Origin: Spirodela intermedia
Lineage: Eukaryota; Streptophyta; Magnoliopsida; Alismatales; Araceae
Reading direction: 5' to 3'
DNA: 64,000 nucleotides
Assembly: GCA_902729315.2 (NCBI GenBank)
Contig: LR746281.1
Location: forward strand, 1,059,001 to 1,123,000
Both the position numbers and the translations under genes were made by a program. The notes beneath the pieces are model-generated. The model was not told where the DNA came from, did not search any database, and worked only from the letters and a program-made list of their open reading frames with translations. Positions 47,018-59,385 of this stretch are shown piece by piece (the first letter of the stretch is position 1; each line of letters begins with the position of its first letter).

Positions 47018-49700
47018 TATTGCTAGGAATTCCACAGCAACTTAGACACCTAAAGGCACCCTATGTTAATGTTCAAAGTGACTTCCGTATTTTCCTGTAA
47101 GGAAGCTTTTCTTTCTTGGTCAGTCAGCAAAAACTGTATTTTTTCTGGTTGATCTTCATGAAGGTCAATCAACAAAAGCTTTTCTGGTTTCCACTTCTGG
47201 AAAAGGTTGACTTTCATTGTTGTAAGAACATAGCGTGATATTTCAATCATTTTCAAGAGCATGAACTATTTTTTAGTACTCGCTTTGTGGAACTACCTAT
47301 GTGACAAGTAACAAAGGGTAAATGTCAACACCAAATGCTGAAGAGTCAAGACCTTTGCATTAGATAACTGTTGATTGACCCCGTGTTGACATAGTGTATA
47401 TTATTTAAGCAATATGCCATACTAAGGCTTGTCTCGAGATAGAGCAACTCTTGAGACCCACTTTGATACTTCTAATGGCCGATGCTTGGGAGTTTTTTAA
47501 TTTGGTAGAGATGAACAAGAAGACAAAACTGAATGGTTCAGATTTATGTCAACAGTACTAAATTTAATCTCCAATTTAGAACGGGAAAAACAAAACGAGT
47601 TTGGTGTAATGCTGATCCCTGTCTTTGGATTATCTATTTATCCATTAAAAGTATACTTTCTAAGGTGTAGAACTTCATTTGCCCCGGCCAGTACGAGTCA
47701 TAATCGAATCTTAATTGCTATCTTAGGAAATGAAGGTCTCCTCTTTCTCCGTCCACTCTTATCGAAGCTAGCTTAATGACTAGGTGATATGCTCCAAGTC
47801 AGTCTATAGCTAAGCACACTAGGTTCAATACTGACTGCATCCTTAGACAAATAATTCTCCCAAGTTTGTATATACAACCACTTTAACCTTTCTGACGCTA
47901 AGTCAAACAAAAGGCAAAAATTTCAGACATTTATTCAGGACTAACACTACAATCCAGGATTTACAATAATCGAAAATGAGAGTTACAACAGAACGTTTTG
48001 ACGGCCGAAAGAGATACCGAATCGTAACAGCAGTAATAGTAATTTCTAAAATAATAAATGCATAGGATTTCACACCAAAATAGTTTGGCCCTTTCTGAAC
48101 CTCACAGTGACGAATGATGCATGAGACTTCAACAGAATCTTGTCTAAGAGTAGTTACACATGCCTTATCGGCAGTTGTTACCCTTCCCGCACCGCCGGTT
48201 GCACGCGCCGCAGTTAATTCGATTGAAGAGGATGTTTACGCACTTCCCCCGGCAGCGCCCACAGTTCATAATGTCCGTCCTCAGGTTCACGCAGCGCTTT
48301 CGGCAGCAGTTCCGGCCTGGGCTGCCGATAACCCGACAGACCTTTGGAATCCGGTCGCAGGTCATGGCGACCTGACGGTTACGGTAGCGGAGCAGCCGTC
48401 GGAGGGAGAACACCTTTTCTGCTTCGTCTGGTGCCCACACGCCGCTTTCTTCGTTGTGTTCTGTAACTGGGGGGGATAGAATAAGCTACCGATAGGGCCA
48501 CGCCCAGGAACAAGGAAACGGCGAGAAAGTACAAGAGAGCTTTGTACGCCTTCGTTATTCCAATGCAGCGAAGAAATTTAGATCTGGTTCATTGGGAACT
48601 CGAAGAGAAAGTTCAGTTTTGAAGAGAAAAGATAACGACGACGAGGACGCTTTTATATCGATGATTTCGGTTGACCACCTTAGGGGAATAGTCGAAGAAG
48701 GTAGAAGTTTGGTGTATTGTCGGCGAAAAATGCAGTCAAACTCCGGCCCCCCCGGAATAAAGATTCAAGTTAGGCCTCGCTGGAGCAGGAAGCTCCTCAC
48801 ATGGCACAGACACTATCGGTTCACATAGAGGCAAACGCTGTGCTCATCTTTACAAGGCAGGTGCCCAAGTGCTGCAAAGACTTCCTGTGCACAGGAGTAT
48901 GTGGTACCCAATTCAAGTGAGGCTTTGTACTGCCGTATTTCTTTGGGTGGGCGGTAATATATTCGCGGAAACAGTATCAAAGTTTCCTACGACTACAGCA
49001 GCGAGCGCAAAATAATTTTCTTGCCAAATCATGCCGAACGGATTTGAAAAACATGCAAACGGACGAAGGAAGGAGCTGTCGAATCAAGTCTTTCAACACA
49101 GAAAGCCAAACTTCCGGGTCTATCTTAAATACAGAGATGCGTTTTATATACCGTCGGAACAGTCGGCGCTACTAACTACCGGTTTGACTTTGGCAGAATC
49201 CTATGCTCAACCAAAACTGCTTAGGCAGACGGTTTTTTTCCTTCTTTCCAACATCCAAATCCTGTTGTACTCTTTGACAAGCCGGACCAATTCGGAAAAT
49301 TCCCATTTGGCCGGTGACTGCAAACCTTCCCACAGCATCTAAATACTCATCGAGGGTTGTGTAAAGACTATTATTGCTTCAGATCTGTTACTTGGCATAA
49401 ATTGTTTTCCATCATGACTTTCTGATCATGGTAGCGTATGGAGAAGGATAAACAATTGCGACAAAGACAGTGAAAGAGAGCAAGAGGAGCAGAAAGAGAA
49501 ATTTATAGCTGAGGGAATTTTGAGTGGTGGCTTTAATGTTCTGATGACGAAAAAGGGTAAAATGATAATATTAGATTAATCAAATTATGTTGCCATCAAT
49601 GTGTAAACAAAAATAGATTAAACGAGATATTAATCCAAGAAAAATAGCCTTAAAGTAATGTAGGAGATAAAGTAAGGGGTAATAGAGGTTAAATTTCAAG
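47018..49700 (-). repeat. Right arm of the inverted duplication (STIG1 pseudogene arm)
   Basis: Inverted counterpart of about 32959-35757, covering upstream, gene and downstream sequence of STIG1. The arms are separated by about 11 kb of LTR-rich spacer. Confidence 0.8.
48144..48552 (-). pseudogene. STIG1 pseudogene
   Basis: Clearly homologous to the gene at 34166-34600 through signal peptide, SPGRNCCRKRCVN block and C-terminus, but it has four defects: the start codon region reads AAGGCGTACA in place of ATGGGCA; an extra base in a C run near 48470 shifts the frame after the signal peptide; 33 bases are deleted in frame near 48262, removing 11 residues with three cysteines; and TAC has become TAA at 48167-48165, seven codons before the old stop. 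It cannot make a normal STIG1 protein. Confidence 0.85.
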
Positions 49701-50460
49701 TGCTAACATGACCATAAATGCACTATTTCCCTAGGCATTGAAATTCGCCATTAGATGGCTCAATAATCTGCATAGAGAAAGAGAATTTTAGCTCATGCTA
49801 ATGTTGAAAGATCGAAATTCAGTGGCTGCTCAAGTCACCAAAATTTTCTTGATCCAAGAACTCTAACATCATTCAAGCTTTGCATTTGATGCTTATGGAA
49901 CTCCTTAAGCTATGTGAAAAAAAAATGGTGACTTGTTTGTTAGATTTTAGGCTTCATATAGATCAAGAAGAGGGGTTTGACTTGATTGAGTATTAATTTT
50001 AACTTTTGGTAAGATATTAAAATTTTTTTACTCTCTAGTTTTTGTTCTTAAATCGTATGATTTCTTTAGATCTAAATCTAATACACAAGATTTTTATAAG
50101 GTGTAGCACCTTACCTATGTCCACTCACCAAGAAAATTTCTTTCTTAGTTCCAATAAACCAACTACTTGACAACACAAAAACTTATTACTAGGTTCAAAG
50201 TTTACTGCATTTTACCTTCAGACTATCTTCTACATTCACGATACTAAACCTGCTTGAATTATAGGGCTAGATGAAACTCCAAGGGGGTGATGAATTAGGT
50301 TTCTATTGCTTTCAGTTATTTTTTGTTTCTTGCTAATTATCTATATCAATTATCACTAGATGTGTTGACACATGTTTGTTTATAAAGCTCTACCACTAGA
50401 GACATGACATTTTATACTAATTTTCTCATTATATGGTTACATTTAATCTTAGAGGAGTTA
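49701..50460. other. Unassigned AT-rich sequence
   Basis: No gene visible. GGGGGTGATGAATTAGG at 50284 resembles 31633 and Copia-type element sequence. Confidence 0.4.
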
Positions 50461-50469
50461 TCCCACTGA

Positions 50470-51233
50470 TATTTTACTATTTCCTTTAGGAAATACTTAT
50501 TGATGTTCATGGGCTCAGCCACCCAACCACTCAAGTTCATTAAAGAGAAATGGTTCTCCCTAACACATGCATCGACTAAGTCAATGAAGTCGTCAGTGAA
50601 CCCAAAGCGTCTAAGAACCTTAATGAGAAAACTCTACTCTATTCTATCAAAGGCTTTCTCCATGTCTAATTTGATGATGATGTTGGAGCCTCGACAGTCA
50701 TGGCCAAGGGACTGTGCTAGTTCATGTACTAGCATGATGTTATCGTGAATGTACCGTCCCTTGACAAATCCGTATTGTTCTGGAAATATAAGTCTATCAA
50801 GAAAACTACTCAATCTATGTGTAACGATCTTAGATACAACTTTATAACACACGTTACATAAACTGATAGGTCGAAAGTTTCTAAATGAGGTTGGGGTAAT
50901 CACTTTCGGTATAAATACAAGGAAGGTGGCCTTCCAACTCCATGTAAAGACTTTACGACAAAAGATTTCCTTGATAGCCTAGATGAGATCTGTGCCAATG
51001 ATATCCCAACATGAGATGTAAAAATCAGCTAGAAAACTATCAAGCCCAGGTGCACGATGTTTGCTCATAGAGAAAACTACTTTCTTGATCTCTTCTCCTG
51101 TGGGTATGACCGTCATGAGAGAGCTCTCATGGTGAGTGACCAATGATGCGATCAAAGTGAGCATATTATCAGAAATCTCGATCGGCTGAGAGGTTAAGAG
51201 AGTACGAAAGTACTCAACCCTTGCCTCCTGCAT
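50470..51233 (-). pseudogene. LINE reverse transcriptase remnant (5' half)
   Basis: Contains PTGEEIKKVVFSM, KHRAPGLDSF (usual K-APGPDG), FRPISLCNVCYKVVSKI, FPEQYGFVKGR and IIKLDMEKAFDRIEW (first catalytic Asp). Frames are broken near 50910-50980. The YxDD motif is not present. Confidence 0.85.
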
Positions 51234-51695
51234 GCGGGAAAGATCCTAATCATATGTTTATAAAAGAGAGGTATAATTTGAATGTGAGCGGTGAGCGACT
51301 GAGGCATAAAAGAAACGAGTGTTTCTATCACCCTCTTGTAACCACTAGATGCGTGATTTCTAGAGATAGAATAACTCCTGTCGTCGCACAACCTCATCAA
51401 GCTGGTCGCTCACTCTACTCCTTTCCCAAGCAACATTTAAATATCAAGCTTACAGTAGTCTTTCAACCTCTGCTAACTCTTTTTGCAATGCATCAACCTG
51501 AGTATGGACATTCTCGTAGATATGTCAGTTCCACCATTTAAGGTGGAGTTTGAGATTCCTTAACCTATAGCTAAGGTTCTCCATAGGAAAATCTGAGATA
51601 TGTCCGTACCAGTGATTCCGTACGAAACTCTGAAAGTTTTCATGTTGGAGCCACATGATCTGAAATCTGAAGGGAGGTTTGTGGGTGCTCATACT

Positions 51696-52380
51696 CTATT
51701 TAGGGAGTATGAGGATCAGGGTGTGATTTGACCTATAATAGGGTAATATCGTGTCTAATATGGGATGTCGCACCATGGCGATGCTATTGATGAAGCAGAG
51801 ATCGATACGTTCATAAATCAAAACGTCCCCTCGATTGTTGCTCCACGTCCATGCCTTGCCTAATATAGGTGGCTCAATAAGAGCTAATAAAAAAATGTAG
51901 TCATTGAACGTCTCCATGTTACGGGCCCTAGGGATCTGCCCACCTTGATGTTCACTAGTATTACAAATACAGTTGAAGTCACCTGCTAGGTACCAAAGAG
52001 ACTCAACTAGTGTAGGATAGTCCCTCACATATTGAACTAGGTCTGCCCAAAGAGTTTTCCTTCGGATCTATGTGATGCATAGATGATCGAGAAGGTGAAC
52101 TCTTGGGTAGGATCTCAAATCGTCATAGTGATATGCTGGGATCCCTCAACTAGCAACTCCATAGAGTATGGTCTAGTCCAAAAAACCCAAATATGATTCG
52201 TGGGGTTGAAGTGAAAATGATCTATACTTAATCACCTAAGTAAAGGTTGGATACGATCTAATATCATGAGCTCAATGAGGCCTATTATATCTAGTCGATA
52301 TTGTCTGATAAGGCTAGCTATATAGAATTAGGTTTCGAGGTTACCTATACCTCGACAATTCCATATGATGCTAGGTATCA
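51696..52380 (-). pseudogene. LINE endonuclease remnant
   Basis: Reads WYLAGDFNCICNTSEHQGG, then AWTWSNNRGDVLIYERID and a final YRSNHTLIL (usual GDFN, W-N, ERLDR, SDH) of L1-type apurinic endonucleases, with the SDH replaced by SNH. Frames are broken upstream. Confidence 0.8.
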
Positions 52381-53417
52381 TGATCTAATGAGTGGCCCCA
52401 CAAGTCCTAGATCTCATGGAGTAAGGTGAGCGTCTAGTGAGTCGTGTGATCCTAGCCTCCGTCTGATATCCCTCCTCTAGGTAGGTAGTCTCAACGTTAG
52501 TCTCAAATCTACCATTCTCATAGGTACTAGTCGTGTGGCCACTAGTATCATGAACACTAGATGAAGAGGGTGGGTGGGGTGCTTGACGATTCGTCAAGCA
52601 CTATCCTCTATCGGGGCTCTCCCTAGAATCAACAGGTGCTGAATCAAGTATAGGAAACTGATCTGGCGGGTGTAGTGGGGGAGAGGGGGGGAGGGTATAA
52701 GAATCAGAAGGGGGGCTACGTAAGATGTACTAATAGGAAGTATGCTGGGGGTAGGCCCTCCTAGTAGATCCTCGACGGGGATCTAAGGGGGATGGGTAGT
52801 GCCCAAGCCTATACCCTCAAAGAAAGGGGTAGACCTCGGTCGGTGGGAACTAAGAGGTGAAAGACTCCTACTACGTGGGGAAGAGTGAATGGGTGGAGAG
52901 GAGCTAGGTGGTGGAGAAACACTAATGGGTGGATTGGGGCGGGTGAGTATGGGGGGTCGGATAGCCCGGGGTTTAGTGTTCCTTATAGTAGGAACACTAT
53001 CGGTCTCCTCAATCAAAGTACTGAGAGCATTGAAAGCATTCGACGTCTAGGCTATCTTTTCTATGTCTACTAAGACAAGAGGTGATGCTCGTGCTACCGT
53101 CTTCCTCCCTTTACGGCTGGAAGTGGATGCTTGAGGAATGGAATGTGTCGCTAGAGTAGGTGGAGGTGTCTTGTGAGAACCTGTTAGTGGGGTACTAACT
53201 TGGAATGTTGATGGTCGGGATGAAATATGTGAGGTCGGTGTAGGATGACGACTAGACGTAATCTTTCCTGCCTCAATAATAAAGTCGTCATATGAGAGGG
53301 GTGGTAAGTGAAGAGAAGTAGACCCCAACAGTGATGAAGTATTTTTTTGTTGACATGTGTGAATAGTGTGTCCAAAAACCATGCAATGTGTGCAGAAATG
53401 AGGTAATCTCTCATATA

Positions 53418-53563
53418 TAATATTTTGGTAGATTTTCTCATCCCTATTCTGCACAATAATCATGTGCTGAAGGGGAGCTAAGAGGTCTAATAATATTTTG
53501 GTAGATTTTCTCATCCCTATTCTGCACAATAATCATGTGCTGAAGGGGAGCTAAGAGGTCTAA
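53418..53563 (+). repeat. 73-bp tandem duplication in LINE ORF1
   Basis: 53418-53490 and 53491-53563 appear identical. The period of 73 shifts the reading frame by one between the DUF4283 end and the zinc knuckle. The identity suggests that the duplication is recent or an assembly effect. Confidence 0.9.
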
Positions 53564-54384
53564 CTCGACACATACGCTAGCATATCCTAGATGATTGAAC
53601 ATTTTAACACCTAGATCTAGGCATATAAATGTTCCGACTATATTGGCCAAAGACTCAAGTGCCTTGGGCGTGAATAGATGTGCTGGCAAGCTCGGAAAAC
53701 CTATCCAAATTGGAGTAGAGTGAGGTTATTTCCCTCGAGAGGTACCGTCAAGATATGAGGTCCATCTATGAGTGTACATAATAGTATTTTGAATCTCCCA
53801 TGTGGTCCGGCTCTAGGCTTTCCGATAGTCAGCCTCGAGTTTGAATCAGATGAAGACACTCTAGTAATCACGAGCACCAATGGCTACATTTCCTTAAAAA
53901 TGTCTAGGGGTTAAATATATTTTTTGGATGTCATCTAAATTGGGACATTTTGTGGTAAAACGTCCAATCAATGTAAACTAGAATGCCTCGGCTAGCTGAG
54001 AGACCTCGTTCAAAGAGAATGAGACTATTCTCATTCCTTCTTCCTCAATATAACCTCATGGTAAGAGGTCTGTAGTGTACATAGGGAGTAATGGAGCTCG
54101 GTGTGTGTTCTGAGTTATAGGAGTTGGCTGTATTCTTGTAAGTCGCTGGGCCCAAGTCTTGGCTAAGGTTTGAATGGGTTGGGCCGACATATTAGGATTT
54201 TGTGTGGGGTGGGTTAGTATGGCTGGGGCTTGAGTTTGGATCTGGGCCGGCTCTGCCCGCATAGGTCTTACTTTGGCAGTAACAGGCCGCACATGTGCTT
54301 GGGCCCAGACATCCTTCGGTTTCGTGGCATTGGGTGTTGCTGCCTCAGCCGGAGCGGGTGCCGCCGCCACCATAGTGCCGCCGC

Positions 54385-54640
54385 CCCCGTCAGCCCCCGC
54401 TAGCGGGGACGCGTTGGCTGTCAGGACCAAGGTGACGGCGTCGGCAGAATGCGGCGCCTTTATCTCGGCTTCCTCCTGTCCGTTGATGCCTTTTCTCCGG
54501 AAGCTGACGAGTCCGCGTCAGCCTCCGCTGGGGGGGACGCCATGGGTACGACGACCGAGGTAACGGCATCAGCAGAATGCGGCGCCTTTATCTCGGCTCC
54601 CTCCTGTCCGTTGATCGCAAGATTAACGGTCAGATCAAGG
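54385..54640 (+). repeat. ~128-bp imperfect tandem duplication in the GC-rich LINE ORF1 linker
   Basis: GACGGCGTCGGCAGAATGCG at 54434 recurs as AACGGCATCAGCAGAATGCG at 54562, an offset of 128 bases, with matching flanks. The copies differ at many positions and so are older than the 73-bp duplication. Confidence 0.75.
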
Positions 54641-55380
54641 ACCGAAGCTGACGAGTCCACGTCAGCTGACACCGCCCCCACATCGCCGGCCTTTTCCTCT
54701 CGTCGATCCTCACCGTTAATCTCACGATCAACGGTGAGTCAGGGGAGACGGCGCCACGTGCCCTCTCCCCTTTCCCACAGAGCGAGGGAATGGCTCCAAC
54801 GTTTGTAGAAACCGAGGGGACGTCGGCCAACGGCGAATCACTGCCTTTCTCAAGGCGGCCGTTCCGCCCATTGACTGCCCCAATGTCCGCGCCATCAATA
54901 GGTTCCTCGGATGGTGTTTTATCGCTGCGGACGAGTCGCCACACGTGGCGGTTTCCTATTCGGTTGCATGCTTCCCTCATTTTTTCATCCGGCGGACATG
55001 AGTCTGCCGATGAAATCTCTGATTTACTCATCAAGTAAGCATCAGATGAAGATGATGAAGAAGAGAAAAATATAGAGCACAGAAATACGATTCAAATGAT
55101 TTAAAAATATTAAACTTGGTCCAAGTAACGAGAGAGATATTACCTTTAGAACGAAAAGTCCGGAAAAATACCTCTCAATGAAGAAATCCCGACAACGAAG
55201 GCTTCAATCCACTATTTTTGACGCTTAATAGCTCGAAGTTGATAGATTTTGGCCTTCCGAATCCAATGGAACTGATTTCAGCACGATCAGAAGTCACACG
55301 AAAAAGATATCGCCATTTCAGATGGAGGTCAGTTGAAGGTGAAGAGAGAGAAGCTCCCGCGAGGAGAGAGAAAAAAGTTA

Positions 55381-55781
55381 TTTGATCAATTAAATCGTCT
55401 GTAATCACTTAATCACTTACGTAAGAATCACCGGGCAGAACTCTGTTTTTGCTCGATTCGCGTTCACCAGGTGCTGACATCATCCTGACATCCGCACCCT
55501 TATTTCCTTTTTTCGTAAATTTTAAATATATTTCCTTTTTATTTCTTAGTATAAAATTCATAAAAAATAGTATTCTTTGAAGAAAAATTTGAATAATTAC
55601 CAGATATTATATTACATCCCTGTGATTGACTTGGAAAATTAACGCTATTTTTTTAAGTTTTATTGAATTATAATTGATATATTTTGTTCATAAATATTTC
55701 TAAATATCTAAAAAATCATATTTTCTACTTCTATAAATTTAATATTTGTGTGATTTAACATACAATGACTAAGTCATGTCA
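55381..55781 (+). mobile_element. LTR family 1, copy J (3' fragment)
   Basis: Matches the last ~400 bases of copies A and C, from TTGATCAATTAAATC to GACTAAGTCATGTCA. Its left part is cut at the LINE 5' end. Confidence 0.75.
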
Positions 55782-58003
55782 GGTCACAATTTTTTAGATT
55801 ATTTGTTTAAAAAAAAATTACTTTTGAAAACATGCAACAATAACCTTCGACCCTTCCACATTTACAATATTTCAATTCTCTTGTTCATTTGATTTGAAAT
55901 TTGAATTGGACCTTTTTTGACAACAAACATTAGTTCTGTTGAGTGTGCCAAATAATGACGTTCATGATAAATTTTCATCCATATAAGCTGATGACATATC
56001 ACCATCTAAATGCTGAGTTTAGACTTTTTTCTGCCATGTATTTTCTTAACTCTTTTATTTCAAGGTTAGTCTAAATATATATACAGAAATAATTCATGAT
56101 CATGATTTACCTAACCGATTTAACTATGTATATGTTGTTTTATCAAAGGGTGATTCCTTGATATATATTGATCAACAATCAGATGTTCCTATCATAAAGA
56201 ATTTTTTGATTTCAAAGATTAATACCTAAGATTCAATTGTTAGTCATAGAATCACGAAGTTAATGAATATAATTCATATGGTATCATATTGAACACATTC
56301 AACATTTATAGTAACTTTGTGACATATATAAATGAGTCTCAATATTGAATAAATAATTTTTCACTTGTAATATCAAAACTAAGGGCATCAAGAAAATCAT
56401 AATTGCTGATTATAGTGATCAATGCATTCTGAGTGATTAAAAGTTGACTATAGGGATCGAAACATATCACAAGCCTTTTTGTACAAAATAAAGAATAATT
56501 TCATAAATAAATATTTCAAATTATTTGTGTCAACTTGATGGGCATCTTAAAACTATATTAATAAGATGCCAATTTTGGCTTCAATTTGTTTCTTAATCTC
56601 ATATCATTTAGCCAAGCTTCAAGTACTGCTCTAATTCCCACTTAATTCTCTAAGATAAATGTTGAAAAGATTTGACAAGGTAGATAGGTGAAGGATGAAA
56701 CTACTTTAATGAAATAAACAAACAACTTAAAATTAAGCATCAACAATGACCCTTTAAAATACCCAAACTACTTGGAAATCTTAAAATTATTTATAGTGCT
56801 TGTTGAGTAGTGTTTTGTAAGTTTATTCATTTATGAGTCCCCAAATTTAGATATTAAAATAAGGATATAAAAGATGGTTGTTAAGTGCAACACAAAAGGA
56901 CAAGAAAGGAAGTGACCATTGGGATGTGTTTGAAAACAACCACTTTGAGATAGTTAAGTAGCATTTGAATAATGACAAAGAAATAAGAAAAACTTGTTTG
57001 ATACCTAAGGGAACTCTCCTCAAATACAACAAAGGACAAGAATTCAAACCTACATTAAAGGAACCAGACATCCATGAAGCTTGGAGTTAAATACGACACT
57101 AAATGTCATCAATCTTATTGATTTGTTTCAAACCATAATCATTAACTTAGTAGAGTGTTCTCTCTCTCTACTTTGGCTGGCTATAATTCTAACTTTGGAA
57201 GAGTGGGAGTGGATTCTCCTCTTACTACTCCCCTAGACCTTAGAAGCAAGAATCTCAAAAAAAGGAGTGGGTTCTTCATTGATTTCACCAATTAGAGGCA
57301 TGAATATTAAAGATGCTTTTAGAATAAAGTTTCAACTTTACTAGAGTTATGAACACTAACAAATGTAATTCAGGCTTTAATTCAATGTGCATTTTTCAAA
57401 GAATTTAGTTGAACACAAAGATGTGATTGTTGAAGACTAGAGAAGGGTTGGTAGACAATATTACTATAAAATTGTGTGAATGAAACAAGTTCTTGTATTC
57501 TAAATCCAAATAATAAATGAAATTAGAGACAACCAATCCTTGCTGCCTAGTATTTATTGCCACATAAATCCCAAAAAATGCTACATTGTTGTATGTATGT
57601 GAAGAATAATAAACTTGGATACATAGAAAGTATATGGATCCATTAGCAACATCAATGTCATTTATCCTGACATGGGTACCCCAAACTCATGATTGAAGAT
57701 TGGGGGAAATGGTTTGGCACTTACCTGAAATATTTTTCCTAAATAAGAAACACTACAATTGGCCTTATCATAATCTCTTGAACATGTACCAGAAGCCATT
57801 GGCATCAAATAAGGTAAAATTAATACAGTATCTTTTTAATTTTTAGATAATATAATATGCTAAAAATCACTTCAATGGTCTAGTTTGATAATTAATCACT
57901 CAACCTCCATGGACATTATTTTAAATTTTGAGATTAGGGCTTTAATCTAGTTGTGCTATTTACAATAGTCTAGAGTAATTTTAGCTTTTCCAAGTGTTTA
58001 TTA
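55782..58003. other. AT-rich repeat-derived spacer
   Basis: No gene supported. 56990-57240 resembles 40330-40606. The rest shows no assignable feature. Confidence 0.45.
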
Positions 58004-58008
58004 AGGAT

Positions 58009-59136
58009 TAATAAGTCTTCATTATCATGAGTTAATAATTAGTAAATAATAAAGTTTTAGTCTTAACTCATGATAAATAGACTTATATTTGTATTAAAGT
58101 GTGAAAAGTGATTTTCAATTGATTAACGTGAAATTTTGGGTAATTATGTGATTTTATATGAATTTATATGATTTTTACAATCTTACTTTTGAGATAAATA
58201 AAGAAAAAGAAATAAAAGTAAAAATAAAATAAAATGAGGGGGACCCATTGGCCAGTCAGGCCCGCAAGCAAGTTGGAAGCGCAGTCGAGAGTAGTCGTAA
58301 GCAGGGGCTTGAGCGGCTTGGACTGATAAAGGCATGTGTGCATCACCTCCCTTCCACATCACTAGTGGCCAGCCGGCTATGGGACAAGGAGTGGTCATAC
58401 ACACATGAGAAATGAATTGGATCAAAAATGTAATATTACTATATATTTACTAGACAGTTCGCTGCACAAGTGATGTGGGACTAAACTCGCGTCACCTTCC
58501 CCAAAAAGGGTGGGCAATCGACGCGGGTTCGAATCCTCTTAGAGCCAAAACTCATATTTTTTATTTGATTATCGAGACTTTCCTGCAGATTGCTGGTGAA
58601 AGATTAAGCAATCAGAATTGCTAGATCATCGGCAAAAATCTCGTCAATGCTATTCACGAAGCACTGTTACTAAAATTTTTGAATGATTCACAATAAAAGG
58701 ATTACAAATCTATCGAGTAAAGCATCTCCGATTGATTGACAAACAAGCTATCGTCAAGAAGAGGATGATCTGTTAGGAGATGAGTCATCACCTCCTGAGA
58801 GCGTACCAGATGCGATGAAGAGCCTCCTCTTGCTACGCGGACTTGAGGATGAAGCTCCCTAACACGTGCCCCACCTTCATCTAGCTCCTCTCTATCAGGT
58901 GATAGTCATCGGAGAGCCACTAGAGAGCCACAAAGTTGCCATTTTTCTGCTTCACTAAGTGACAGCCACCAGAGACGATTCAACGACCCATTTCATTAGT
59001 TTCTAGACTTAGTAAGGAGATCTAGAGATTGCCCACATCATCTTTGTCCAAGGGAGCCTTCAAGGTCATAGACATTGTACGACAATCCTCCCGAATGACA
59101 TTACATGATTTACTATATAACGACTAAGTCACATCA
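58009..59136 (+). mobile_element. LTR family 1, copy I (internally deleted solo LTR, perfect target duplication)
   Basis: 1128 bp, beginning TAATAAGTCTTCATTATCA and ending CGACTAAGTCACATCA, flanked by AGGAT on both sides (58004-58008 and 59137-59141). About 0.6 kb before the final ~35 bases is missing compared with full copies. Confidence 0.85.
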
Positions 59137-59385
59137 AGGATCAAGACAAATAAAGTTTGATGTGGTCATTGATTTAATTTTAAGTGAGGGTATTTACACA
59201 AGAGAACTAGAAGAAAAATCAAGGTTTTGCATTTGGGTTTGAAAGTAAATTAAGAATATATCAAAAGATCTATATCTTGTTGAATGAAAACTTTAAGGAA
59301 GAACTCAGAACAAGTTCACAAGTGATAGATCTTAGAAATGAAAGAAGAGGGAGAATGTTGATAGGTATTACATAGAGAAGAAGAA

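Larger units (their letters stand above)
53047..55031 (-). pseudogene. LINE ORF1 (DUF4283 and zinc knuckle), frameshifted
   Basis: Starts MSKSEISSADSCPPDE; a GC-rich linker follows. A DUF4283-like end (FICLDLGVKM, ASVCVELDLLAPL) lies at 53690-53560, then a CCHC knuckle, CTHCMVFGHTIHTC, at about 53395-53350, then a Ser/Pro/Thr-rich tail. A 73-bp and a 128-bp tandem duplication, neither a multiple of three, break the frame. Confidence 0.75.
50461..55380 (-). mobile_element. L1-type LINE, 5' end present, 3' end missing
   Basis: On the minus strand: 5' UTR (55380-55032), ORF1 from the ATG at 55031, then endonuclease and RT domains of ORF2. The RT stops soon after its DMEKAFDRIEWSF motif, near 50461; the catalytic YADD half, RNase H and poly(A) tail are absent. 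That is the reverse of usual 5' truncation and points to later deletion. Its 5' end abuts LTR copy J. Confidence 0.8.

Noticed and set aside
54056-54808. Plus-strand frames rich in Ala/Ser/Thr
   Set aside because: Shadows of the GC-rich, duplicated LINE ORF1 linker on the other strand.
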